Assembly: GCA_947478845.1 (NCBI GenBank)
Contig: CANJXC010000001.1
Coordinates: forward strand, 310,001 to 374,000
DNA length: 64,000 bases
From: Spirochaetales bacterium
GTDB lineage: Bacteria > Spirochaetota > Spirochaetia > JABEVK01
Reading direction: 5' to 3'
Each line of letters opens with the position of its first letter. Positions within the stretch are counted from its first letter, which is position 1. Positions 52,338 to 60,662 of this stretch are shown here, piece by piece. The notes under the pieces were generated by a model. The model saw only the letters and a program-made list of their open reading frames with translations, was not told where the DNA came from and did not search any database. The translations under genes and the position numbers were made by a program.

Positions 52338-52406
52338 TGAGTCAAATATATACATACGGAGATATTTTCAATCTTTCAGTTTCAAAATGACTCACTGAGT
52401 CATTTT
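52338..52406. promoter_or_regulatory. candidate enhancer (upstream activating) sites for hsp20
   Basis: A perfect palindrome lies at 52384-52406: arms AAAATGACTCA and TGAGTCATTTT around a single C. A further TGAGTCA lies at 52338-52344. They are about 140-190 bp upstream of the sigma-54 promoter, across visibly AT-rich DNA that could bend. This is the usual place and form of enhancer-binding-protein sites. The palindrome overlaps the folB stop codon. Confidence 0.5.
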
Positions 52407-52756
52407 CTTCTGGTCATCGAGCAACTTATCTGGAGAGGGGGTTGTGCGCCAGGCTTTTCCACGGTGACTTTCACCGCGTCAATTCCATCTCGGGCTAAGA
52501 AAAAACCACACAGGTCGCTCGTCAGGGTCTCAAGTAGCACCCAACGCTTCGTCGTCGCCCAAGCCTCGAGATCTTTCCGCAGGAGTGCATAGTCTAAGGC
52601 TTTCTCAAGCCGATCGGACTCGGCGGCTCGCTGGAAGTTTCCCCGAACTTTCACGTCTAGTACGACTTCTTGGGTCGAGTCCTGTTCGTGTTCGTAGGCC
52701 CCCAAGAAGACAAAAATGCTCCAGTTTCGGACCCGGAGCTGATCATATTGAGCCAA
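52400..52756 (-). CDS. folB: dihydroneopterin aldolase-like protein
   Basis: This 118-residue protein resembles FolB, which cleaves dihydroneopterin to 6-hydroxymethyl-dihydropterin. Visible are the VFLGAYEHEQDSTQEVVLDVKV strand with the conserved Glu, the ALDYALLRKDLEAW helix, the LLETLTSDLCGFFL helix with Glu, and VTVEKPGAQPP near the C-terminus. Sequence is divergent but the pattern is complete. It overlaps the pteridine-reductase-like gene by 14 bases. Confidence 0.8.
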   Translation of the reverse strand: MAQYDQLRVRNWSIFVFLGAYEHEQDSTQEVVLDVKVRGNFQRAAESDRLEKALDYALLRKDLEAWATTKRWVLLETLTSDLCGFFLARDGIDAVKVTVEKPGAQPPLQISCSMTRRK

Positions 52757-53474
52757 ATAAATCTCCCTTCAAATGACGACCCCCGTCTACCGCAAGGATT
52801 TGGCCTGTCAGGTAGGGGTTACCGACCACTGCCGCCAGCGCCTTCATCACGTGAGAGGCGTTACCAGGACGTCCTAGGGGCGTAGACTCTCGGGCCGTTG
52901 CCGTCCATTCTCGACTCGGCATTTTCTCAGGTTTGAGCACCATTCCTAGCGCCAAGCCGTTCACCCTCACGCTCGGGGCCAGTTCCGCAGCCAGAAATCT
53001 GGTCAGGGAAGCCATTTCCCGTTTGGCAAAGCCATAAGAAAAGTGTTGTGAATCACGATCCCGCGAACGCGCATCGAGAATAGTGACCAAATGTCCACCC
53101 CCCTTTTCCCAAAGGTATCTGGCCAAGAGGATGGCAGTCCAAGATTGGAGCCTATGATTTTCTTCCCAATCAGCAAGACCAGCTGTCCACCAATTGTCCG
53201 CGGTCCAAAGCGAAGCCGAATGCACTACCAACGAGGGAGAAAAAGGTTTCATCTGTTCTACCAAACTTTCGGCTCCGCCAAGGGTTGCAAGATCGGCCTC
53301 GACCACCCACACCTTTTGGTTGGCTCTCAATACCTCCGCCAGACGATCGGCCTCCTTGCGCGACTTGTTGCAGTGAATCACAACGTCCCAACCCCGCTTG
53401 GCCAAATCGGTCGCGACAAGGGCGCCAAGCCGTCGACCCGATCCGGTCACCATAGCCACCTTGGGCTCAGGCAT
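52743..53474 (-). CDS. short-chain dehydrogenase, pteridine reductase/FolM-like
   Basis: This 243-residue SDR has the cofactor loop TGSGRRLG (10-17), whose Arg-rich form is typical of pteridine reductases and FolM and differs from ordinary SDRs. It also has VVHSASLW and the Y-x3-K active site in SYGFAKREM. It probably reduces dihydrofolate or dihydromonapterin-type pterins with NADPH, which fits its place next to folB and near folE. The start at 53474 (MPEPKVAMVT) is chosen over the open frame to 53669. It overlaps pyrD by eight bases. Confidence 0.82.
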   Translation of the reverse strand: MPEPKVAMVTGSGRRLGALVATDLAKRGWDVVIHCNKSRKEADRLAEVLRANQKVWVVEADLATLGGAESLVEQMKPFSPSLVVHSASLWTADNWWTAGLADWEENHRLQSWTAILLARYLWEKGGGHLVTILDARSRDRDSQHFSYGFAKREMASLTRFLAAELAPSVRVNGLALGMVLKPEKMPSREWTATARESTPLGRPGNASHVMKALAAVVGNPYLTGQILAVDGGRHLKGDLFGSI

Positions 53475-54384
53475 GAAGAGACCCGAGGAGTCCACCGATT
53501 TGTCCCGCACTCTCCAAACCCTCAGCGCTTCCCCACGCCAAAATACCTTCATAGACCTCCTGGGCCAAGCGGGGATTTGCAAACGTGGCAGAACCAACCT
53601 GGACGGCCTTCGCTCCGGCCAGCAGATGCTGGATGGCATCTTCCCAGCAAGTAATACCCCCAATCCCAATTACCGGTATCTTGATACGGCGGCTAACTTT
53701 ATATACGGCAGCTACGGCCACAGGCAAGACGGCGCGACCCGATAGGCCACCGGTTCCTAACGGAAGCACGGGGCTTTTGGAGCCTATGTCGATGACCATG
53801 CCCACCAGGGTGTTGATGCAACTGACCGCATCTGCACCCTCGGCCTCGGCGGCCTCGGCCGTGGCTCCGATGTCGGTAACGTTGGGCGACAGCTTGAGAA
53901 TCAATGGCTTTTTCGTACGTGAACGCAAGGAGCGGGTAATCTCGGCGACCAGCCGAGGATTTGTACCAAGGGCCATCCCACCGTGACGCACATTGGGGCA
54001 CGAGACGTTGATTTCGAAGCCATGAATACCGTCAACCTGCTCAAGGGTCTCAACAACCCTTTCATAGTCCTCATTTACCGCACCGGCAACATTGACCACT
54101 ACAGCTGAGGGAAGAGTCCGCAGAAAGGGCATTTTGTCATGGATAAAAGCTTCCAAGCCTACGTTGGCCAGACCAATTGAGTTCAAGAGTCCTGAGGCCG
54201 TCTCCACCAGGCGGGGGGAGGGATTGCCCATCCTAGGCTCGGGGGTAACTGCTTTCGTGTAAATGGCACCGATGAACTGAAAGTCAAGAAGTCCTTCGTA
54301 CTCCTTGCCGTAGCCGAAAGTTCCCGAAGCCACCCCAACCACAGAGGTGAACTTCCTGCCACGGAGGGTAAAGCTCAGGTCCAT
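53467..54384 (-). CDS. pyrD: dihydroorotate dehydrogenase, catalytic subunit (class 1B)
   Basis: This 305-residue FMN enzyme oxidises dihydroorotate to orotate in pyrimidine synthesis. It has ASGTFGYGKEY near the N-terminus, the NSIGLANVGL segment, the class 1 catalytic Cys in NVSCPNVRHGG, and the FMN phosphate loops GIGGI and QVGSATF. Class 1B enzymes pair with PyrK and use NAD+. The pyrK gene upstream overlaps it by ten bases, which confirms the class. Confidence 0.94.
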   Translation of the reverse strand: MDLSFTLRGRKFTSVVGVASGTFGYGKEYEGLLDFQFIGAIYTKAVTPEPRMGNPSPRLVETASGLLNSIGLANVGLEAFIHDKMPFLRTLPSAVVVNVAGAVNEDYERVVETLEQVDGIHGFEINVSCPNVRHGGMALGTNPRLVAEITRSLRSRTKKPLILKLSPNVTDIGATAEAAEAEGADAVSCINTLVGMVIDIGSKSPVLPLGTGGLSGRAVLPVAVAAVYKVSRRIKIPVIGIGGITCWEDAIQHLLAGAKAVQVGSATFANPRLAQEVYEGILAWGSAEGLESAGQIGGLLGSLHA

Positions 54385-55148
54385 TTAATCGCCTCGGAGT
54401 CGAACACGGGCCCCTCGGTGCAAACCCTGACGAACTTTCGCTCATCCACGGTTTCCACAGTGCAACCCATGCAGGCTCCGACACCACAGGCAATAATCTG
54501 CTCAAGCGAGACAAAGCAGGGAAGTCCGCGAGGATGTGCCCAATTGTGTAAAGCCTTCAGCATCGCTTGGGGACCGCAGGCCCAAACAAATCCGTCTCGA
54601 ATGGCCTCGGTCGAAAGAGTTGACAGGTAGTCAACCACCGTGCCTTGGAATCCCTGGCTGCCGTCGTCGGTGCACTTCTGAAGGCGAACTTCCGGATTGA
54701 GGCGTAACTGCGGGAAAGAAGCGCTGTTTCGGTGGCCGAGCACCAGCAAGGGCTTATAACCCCTTTCCGCGAGGGAGTTGGCCGCGTAGACGATGGGTCC
54801 CGTGCCTGTACCACCCCCCACGAGAAATGGGCGGTTCTGAACTCCGGTGCGGAAATAAAACCCCCTGGGACCTAGAAGGTCGAGCTTTTCACCCGGCTGG
54901 ACTCGTGACAAAATTTCGGTTCCCGGTCCGCGCACGTGGTAGATGATACTGGCAACTCTCAGCGGCTTATCGAAAGAAGCAACGGCGAATGGACGCCTCA
55001 AAAAAGGTACCGTAGAACGGTTAACTCGAAGCGAAAGGAACTGTCCGGGAAAGGGAACTCTCACCTCGTCGGGCCACCTGACGAAAACTTCCCGGTAATC
55101 CTTGGCTACCACGGAATTTTCGAGCACGTCAGCGACGAATTGCTTCAT
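54375..55148 (-). CDS. pyrK: dihydroorotate dehydrogenase electron transfer subunit
   Basis: PyrK passes electrons from PyrD to NAD+ through FAD and a 2Fe-2S cluster. The 257-residue protein has a ferredoxin-reductase FAD domain (HVRGPGTEIL, LDLLGPRGFYF), an NAD domain starting LVGGGTGTGPIVYA, and a C-terminal cluster motif C-x4-C-x2-C-x13-C in CGVGACMGC and onward. ATG 55148 is selected from a longer open frame because it fits the family start and a leaderless promoter lies just upstream. Confidence 0.93.
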   Translation of the reverse strand: MKQFVADVLENSVVAKDYREVFVRWPDEVRVPFPGQFLSLRVNRSTVPFLRRPFAVASFDKPLRVASIIYHVRGPGTEILSRVQPGEKLDLLGPRGFYFRTGVQNRPFLVGGGTGTGPIVYAANSLAERGYKPLLVLGHRNSASFPQLRLNPEVRLQKCTDDGSQGFQGTVVDYLSTLSTEAIRDGFVWACGPQAMLKALHNWAHPRGLPCFVSLEQIIACGVGACMGCTVETVDERKFVRVCTEGPVFDSEAIKWT

Positions 55149-55156
55149 GATTGGCG

Positions 55157-55185
55157 AGTATATGTTGCTTGATTTTTTTTGTAAA
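55157..55185 (-). promoter_or_regulatory. promoter for a leaderless pyrK transcript
   Basis: On the minus strand TTTACA (55185-55180) and TATACT (55162-55157) are 17 bases apart, each five of six consensus bases. The -10 ends eight bases before the pyrK ATG. It is one of the best of the ten such arrangements in the window. Confidence 0.65.
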
Positions 55186-55220
55186 CTGTGGAAAATTGGG
55201 CATCTGACAGGAGGGGCCGA

Positions 55221-55883
55221 TTGACCCTGAAAGCCGTCGCCTTTGACGTGGATGGGACGCTCTATTCGAACGCATCCATGATCTGGCGCTCCCTTCCGCT
55301 GGCCCTGGCCAACTCCCGCCTCCTGAAAGCCCTCGAAAAGGCCCGGATCGAGTTGCATAATCATCCGCACCACCTTACCGACGTTCACAAAACGCAGGCA
55401 GAAATCGTTGCTAAAATTCTGGGTCTTCCCTTGGAGACAGCCCTCAGCCGCATTGAAAAAACCGTCTACACGGACTGGTACAAGCTCTTCCATCGTCTGA
55501 AACCTTACTCGGGTCTGAAAACTCTCATAGGCCGGCTGAAAGCAGAAGGCTTTAAGTTGGCTGTCATGTCGGACTTTTCAATTCGGGGAAGGCTCGCGGC
55601 GCTCGGCCTCGAAGACGGTTGGGATCTGGTGTTTTCGTCCGAGGAGATTGGTTGGCTCAAGCCACACCCGGAGCCGTTTCTGCACATCGCCGAGAGCTTG
55701 GCCCTCCCCCCTGAACAAGTTCTGTACGTTGGAAACTCGGTCACCTACGATGTCGCCGGAGCCCACGCCGCTGGTATGCCCTGCGCGCATTTAGGACGCT
55801 CGGCGAACGAGTCAACGGCTGCGTTCACATTCCGCAGCTACCGTGAATTGGAAGCTTTCCTCTTCCCTAGGGGCCTTCCATGA
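55221..55883 (+). CDS. HAD-superfamily hydrolase (phosphatase-like)
   Basis: This 220-residue protein has HAD motif I FDVDGTLY (catalytic Asp pair), motif II MSDFS, the motif III Lys in GWLKPHPEPF, and motif IV VGNSVTYDVAGAHAAG. The helical cap between motifs I and II fits subclass I phosphatases such as phosphoglycolate-type enzymes. Substrate is unknown. The start is TTG 55221 with AGGAGG six bases upstream; the in-frame ATG at 55188 adds eleven non-conserved residues. The stop overlaps the coiled-coil gene ATG. Confidence 0.88.
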   Translation: MTLKAVAFDVDGTLYSNASMIWRSLPLALANSRLLKALEKARIELHNHPHHLTDVHKTQAEIVAKILGLPLETALSRIEKTVYTDWYKLFHRLKPYSGLKTLIGRLKAEGFKLAVMSDFSIRGRLAALGLEDGWDLVFSSEEIGWLKPHPEPFLHIAESLALPPEQVLYVGNSVTYDVAGAHAAGMPCAHLGRSANESTAAFTFRSYRELEAFLFPRGLP

Positions 55884-58800
55884 CCTTTGACTGGGGTTAC
55901 CTCGTTGTTCTGGGAGTCGTTTTCGTCATGCTGGTGGTTTTCCGCCAGCTGGATAGGAACAACCGCTCCCTAGAGAAGATCCGTAAGTTTGCCGAGACTG
56001 TCCGGCACGAACTGAACACTTTCGTCGATGAGCGGACCGCCTCCATCAAGGACTTTGAAACCATTCTTAAAGTGCACGACAAGACAGCCGGCGAAATTCT
56101 TCGTCGCATACAGGCCGTTGAGTCCGGGCTCCTTGGCCGCATGCCCGAGATCGAGGACATGCAGGCCCGCCTGAACCGCTATGCACTGTCGATCAAGGAT
56201 CTCGATGCCATGACGTTGCGGGTCGAGAGCAATTTCCAAAAGCTCGAGGAAGAAACCGTTTTTGTGGACAAAATCGGGCTTCGCATCAAGGGTGCCTCTG
56301 ACCAAATGACAGACTTGGAGGCCACCTTCGTCCAGATTCGGCAGGAGTTTGCTGACATCAATCAAAAAGACCTTGAGACGGTACGTCGCAATGCGTTGCA
56401 AGTCTTCGAAGCCGAGACTCTTGTTTACGTGGAGCAACTGAACGCTGCCAACGCCAAAGTTGACCAGTTTCAAGCGACGATGGATGCCCTCCAAGCCACC
56501 CGTGACATCATGGTTGCAGAGACAGCAGCTCTCCTTGAAGAAAACGCCCGCAAGACGCTGGACAAGGCCGATGCCACCTTTCAGAGCACCGCAGCACAAG
56601 CAGAGAACTTGGGCCTCCAGGTGTTCCGCGATCTGGACGCCCGTATTCAGGCTCTCGCCTCCCAGTCGGAACTCAATCTCCGGCAACAACTCGATATCCT
56701 CGGCCAAAACTTCGACGATGGAGTGTCTGACCTAAACCAGGCGCTTCAGAGAACCCGAGCTGATGCCAGCGCCCTGCGCACCGACACCGACAACGAACTC
56801 AACTCGCTCCGTGAACGCTTTGAGGTAACAAGTTCCAACCTGAGGTCGGAGTTCCAAAGCGAGCAGGCCCAGTTGATGGGGATGACCGCCCAGCTTAAGG
56901 GTGATCTGGAAGCAAAACTCCTCAGCGTCCGAAAAGAAACCGTAGCTGAAGCCGACACGATGCGGCACGAGTTGCTGGCTACCCTGGAACTCAGCCAAAG
57001 GGCTGCGAAGGACTACCTGACCGAGGTGCAGAACCACGAGGCCCGTATGGCCGAGAACTTAGATTCCAGGATCAAGGACTATGAAGCCGGTTTTGCCTAT
57101 CGTTACCAGAAATTGGAAGAGGCCGAGAAGGACATTCTGCTGCTCGATGCTAACCTCAGGCAGACGATGGATCGCGTAGCTGAAAAGGTCGTTCAGGACT
57201 TCCAGAACTTTGACCAGCGGATGAAAGTTCATCGGGAGGAAGAACAGGCCCAGCTCGAGAGCAAGATTGCCGCCGGCCGCGAGTCTGTTCAACAGCTCGA
57301 CAAAGAACTAGAGGAACTCAAGTCCCGCGCCTACGACAACGTCAGCGAAAAATTACAAGGCTTTGAAGAAAGTTTCTTCCTGGACCTGCAGAAGCGCAAC
57401 GCTGAGCTCCATCAGGCGCTTGAGGAATGGCAGGCGAGTCTGAAAGTTCAGCTCGATGAGAACAAGCAAGCGGCTTCCCTCGACATGGACGAAGCGCAAA
57501 GAAACTTTTCCGAGTCAGCCCGCCTCAAGACCCAGGAATTGCAGGCGAGCACTTGGGGCCAGCTCGACCGCTTGGAGCGCCAGATTCATGAGTCACAGGA
57601 AGCTGCGACCAGCCAGATACGAAGTCACCAGTTAGAACTCGACGAAACCAGGGCACAGCTCAGGGATCAGCTTACCGAACTTGAGAAAGCCCTCAGTGCC
57701 CGTTACAAGCAGGAAGTCAGCCGTGCCGAGCTCGAAGCTAGTGAGGCCGTTACTAAGCTCGAACGCGACGCCGAAACCCGGATCAGGCAGATTACCGAAC
57801 GCCTCGACCAGTTCCGTGCCGACACCCAGGAAACTCTGGACTCAACTCAAACCGAGTTCACCGCCGGTCAGGCTCGCTTTACCCAGCGGCTCAAGGACGC
57901 GGAAGGTGAGATGGGTGAACAATACCGTTCGTTCAAGCAGTCTCTGAACGAAAAGATCTCGGCCTTGACCGAAGAGTTCACCCTGCAGAAAGAGGAGTTA
58001 GTCACGCGGTCGGCCGAAGACCGGGCCTCGCTCAAGAGTGACTTGGCGCAAATGCGCTCTGGAATAGACGAGCTCGACAGCACCCTCCGAATCAAGACCC
58101 AGTCCGCCTCGGAGGCTTTCGAGCGGGAATACGAAACTTCGCTTGCTGATTTCCAGAAAAAAAACCGCGACCTTTTGCTCGATATGGAGAACAAGTTGCG
58201 CGACTACCGCTCGGCGGTTCAAGACACCCGGGAAAAGTTTGATGCCCAACAGAAAAAACTCTTCGGAAAGGTCGAGGACCAAGCCAACTTGCTTACGGTT
58301 AGTCTCGAGGAAATCGACAAGAAGCAGAAATCGTTTGTGAGCCAAACCAAGGTGTTCGAGCGCGCCGATTCCCTGAAACAGGAACTTCAGGAGTCTATCG
58401 AGGACCTGAAGGGCGATCTAGCGCGGATCGACGTCCAGCGCAAGGACTTGTTTGAAGTTGAGGCGTCTATCAGCCGGATCAAAAAGCTTGGCGAGGAAAC
58501 TAGCGAAAAATTGGCCCGATTTGCCACAGAGAAAAAGCGGATCGACTTGATGGATACCGACTTCCAGCGCATCCTGGCTCTCTCTCAATCGATGGAAGTA
58601 CGGCTCGAGCAAGTGACTTCAAGTAGCGACCTTCTGCAGGATATTCAGCTCAAGATCCGCAAGCTCGAAGATTACTCGAAGGATATCGAGATTCGATACG
58701 ACAGACTTGAAAAGCGCCGCGAGTTGCTCGACAACACCACCGACGGGGTGGACAGAAACTTCTCGATTCTCGAGCGAGTTGAGAAAGACCTCAAGGGTGC

Positions 58801-59227
58801 TCAATCGGACCTTCGCCAACTTCCTGGGGAAGTAGAGGAACTTCGGAAACGCCTTAAAGTTCTTGCTGCCGGCAAAGAAGATGCCGACAAGGCCGTCGAG
58901 CGCCTTTCGCAGCTCGACCAACTGATCAAGGATGTCGAAACCCGCATGAGTCGGATGGAGGAAGCACGGGACTGGATTGCCCGCACCGAGACACGGCTTA
59001 TCGAAACCAAGGACGCAGCCGAGGCGCAAATTGGTACGTTCCAGTCGTTGGCCAAGGCGAACAGCCCAGTTGGAGCATCGGTCAAGGGAAAGAGTGCTGT
59101 CGACAAGGACCTTCGCGAAACCGTCCTGAAACTGTCTCGGCAGGGTTGGGGAAAGGAAGAAATCTCACGAGCCACCAAGCTTTCCATGGGCGAAGTGGAG
59201 CTTATCCTTGAATTAGGTCCGCGTTAG
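55880..59227 (+). CDS. SpiroCoCo-type membrane-anchored coiled-coil protein
   Basis: This 1115-residue protein has one N-terminal membrane segment (about 6-22). About 1050 residues of nearly unbroken heptad-type coiled coil follow, rich in Glu, Gln, Lys and Leu and almost free of Pro. The last ~35 residues, including RQGWGKEEISRATKLS and GEVELILELG, form a helix-turn-helix-like tail. The architecture matches the spirochaete-specific SpiroCoCo family. It may form a cytoplasmic or periplasmic filament tied to the membrane and help cell shape or division, which is inference. It overlaps the HAD gene and ends seven bases from convergent murD. Confidence 0.9.
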   Translation: MTFDWGYLVVLGVVFVMLVVFRQLDRNNRSLEKIRKFAETVRHELNTFVDERTASIKDFETILKVHDKTAGEILRRIQAVESGLLGRMPEIEDMQARLNRYALSIKDLDAMTLRVESNFQKLEEETVFVDKIGLRIKGASDQMTDLEATFVQIRQEFADINQKDLETVRRNALQVFEAETLVYVEQLNAANAKVDQFQATMDALQATRDIMVAETAALLEENARKTLDKADATFQSTAAQAENLGLQVFRDLDARIQALASQSELNLRQQLDILGQNFDDGVSDLNQALQRTRADASALRTDTDNELNSLRERFEVTSSNLRSEFQSEQAQLMGMTAQLKGDLEAKLLSVRKETVAEADTMRHELLATLELSQRAAKDYLTEVQNHEARMAENLDSRIKDYEAGFAYRYQKLEEAEKDILLLDANLRQTMDRVAEKVVQDFQNFDQRMKVHREEEQAQLESKIAAGRESVQQLDKELEELKSRAYDNVSEKLQGFEESFFLDLQKRNAELHQALEEWQASLKVQLDENKQAASLDMDEAQRNFSESARLKTQELQASTWGQLDRLERQIHESQEAATSQIRSHQLELDETRAQLRDQLTELEKALSARYKQEVSRAELEASEAVTKLERDAETRIRQITERLDQFRADTQETLDSTQTEFTAGQARFTQRLKDAEGEMGEQYRSFKQSLNEKISALTEEFTLQKEELVTRSAEDRASLKSDLAQMRSGIDELDSTLRIKTQSASEAFEREYETSLADFQKKNRDLLLDMENKLRDYRSAVQDTREKFDAQQKKLFGKVEDQANLLTVSLEEIDKKQKSFVSQTKVFERADSLKQELQESIEDLKGDLARIDVQRKDLFEVEASISRIKKLGEETSEKLARFATEKKRIDLMDTDFQRILALSQSMEVRLEQVTSSSDLLQDIQLKIRKLEDYSKDIEIRYDRLEKRRELLDNTTDGVDRNFSILERVEKDLKGAQSDLRQLPGEVEELRKRLKVLAAGKEDADKAVERLSQLDQLIKDVETRMSRMEEARDWIARTETRLIETKDAAEAQIGTFQSLAKANSPVGASVKGKSAVDKDLRETVLKLSRQGWGKEEISRATKLSMGEVELILELGPR

Positions 59228-59234
59228 GCCACAT

Positions 59235-60662
59235 TTAGGGTTTGGTTCCACCCTCCGAAAACCTGCTCCGAACTAATGCCTTGAAGGTGTTGCCGCGGTC
59301 GAACTCATTCTTGAAGAGCTCAAACGAGGCCGCGCCCGGAGACAACAAAACCACTGAACCCGGGCGGGCGTGGGTGGCTACCACCTCGAGGGCTTCTTCG
59401 AGAGTGCCATAAGGCCCGTTCCACGAGAATCCACGTTTGCGGAACTCAGGAACCATGCGGTCGGTGGCGGAACCTCGTAGCAACGTAAGAGAGGCCGGTT
59501 CGGGGACTCGAGCTAGGGCTGTTACATCGATATTTTTGTCAGTTCCGCCGGCAATCCAGTGTACGGGAACTTCAAAGGCCCCCACAGAGGCGGTCGCAGC
59601 CTCTGGTATCGTGGCTGTCGTGTCGTTGTAGAAGGAGATTCCCTTCCAAGTATGGAACTTTTCAAGGCGGTGCTCCACCCCGGCGAAGCCGTCGAGGGCG
59701 CTCGGAACGAGGTCGGGGTTGGCACCCCAAAGTACAGCCATTCCAGCAGCCATGAGGCAGTTCTGACGGAAAGGCTGACCGGGAACCTGAAGCTTTTGGG
59801 GAAGGAGAAACTCCGATCTTGGACGACCGTGGGGATCAAGCCACTCACCTTTCCCGTCAAGACTTTCTGCCGTGAGCCAGAAGCGGGCCTGAACAGGATG
59901 GCCCGGAATCTCAGGCCTTCCACGGTGGCTGAACAAAGCCGTCCTCCCGGGATTGCGGGACGCAAACCAGGAACCCCACGACTGGTCGGCATTGAGCAGT
60001 GACCAGCCTTGCGGCCCAACACCGGCCATCACTTCGGCCTTATCGGAGGCATAGGCCTCTTGGTCCGGATAAGCGTTCATATGGTCCCAGAGCAGGTTAG
60101 TCACCGACGCTACCCGCGGCCGAAGCAAATTGCGCCCTCGAAGGTCGCTAAGTTGCCAAGACGATAGTTCTAAGATCACCGGCGCACCTGGTTCAAGCTC
60201 TTCGAGAAAGGTCAGCGGCGAGACAGTAATATTCCCACCGAGCCTAGCGCGCGGGTCCTGAGCTTTCAAAATCGTATGGAGCGCCGTCGCGGTGGTTGAC
60301 TTGCCCTTGCTTCCCGTGACGGCGAGAACCGGATTCTCGAGCGCCGACAGGAACAAACTCAGGTCGGTCTCGACTCGGCCAGCCAACTTAAGGAACGGGT
60401 TGTCGGCGCGGACAGCGGGGTTTTTCACCACGAGATCGGCCTTGCTGAAGTCGTCCACTTCGTGACGGCCAAGGACGAAGCGCAAGTCGAGACCTTCCAA
60501 CTGCTGAAGTGATGGTTCGAGCACCTCTTCCAACCTGAGGTCGGTCACGGTAACCTTGGCGCCGCGGGTAGCAAAATAGAGGGTGCTCGCCACGCCACCG
60601 CCGTTGAGGCCCAGTCCCATCACGGTGACCTTCAAACCATCGTAGCGCCGAGTGTCAGCCAT
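59235..60662 (-). CDS. murD: UDP-N-acetylmuramoylalanine--D-glutamate ligase
   Basis: MurD adds D-glutamate to UDP-MurNAc-L-Ala in peptidoglycan synthesis. The 475-residue protein has GLGLNGGG in the N-terminal UDP-binding domain, the ATP loop TGSKGKSTTA, the ELSSWQL and TNLLWDHMNAY region, HRLEKF, NDTTATIPEA, and WIAGGTDKNID in the C-terminal domain. All are normal Mur-ligase features. ATG 60662 overlaps the upstream gene's stop; ATG 60686 is an alternative. Confidence 0.92.
   Translation of the reverse strand: MADTRRYDGLKVTVMGLGLNGGGVASTLYFATRGAKVTVTDLRLEEVLEPSLQQLEGLDLRFVLGRHEVDDFSKADLVVKNPAVRADNPFLKLAGRVETDLSLFLSALENPVLAVTGSKGKSTTATALHTILKAQDPRARLGGNITVSPLTFLEELEPGAPVILELSSWQLSDLRGRNLLRPRVASVTNLLWDHMNAYPDQEAYASDKAEVMAGVGPQGWSLLNADQSWGSWFASRNPGRTALFSHRGRPEIPGHPVQARFWLTAESLDGKGEWLDPHGRPRSEFLLPQKLQVPGQPFRQNCLMAAGMAVLWGANPDLVPSALDGFAGVEHRLEKFHTWKGISFYNDTTATIPEAATASVGAFEVPVHWIAGGTDKNIDVTALARVPEPASLTLLRGSATDRMVPEFRKRGFSWNGPYGTLEEALEVVATHARPGSVVLLSPGAASFELFKNEFDRGNTFKALVRSRFSEGGTKP

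Noticed and set aside
52174-52398. 74-residue plus-strand frame in the AT-rich gap
   Set aside because: Composition is random-looking, it starts opposite the hsp20 ATG, and the region is better explained by the sigma-54 promoter and upstream sites.
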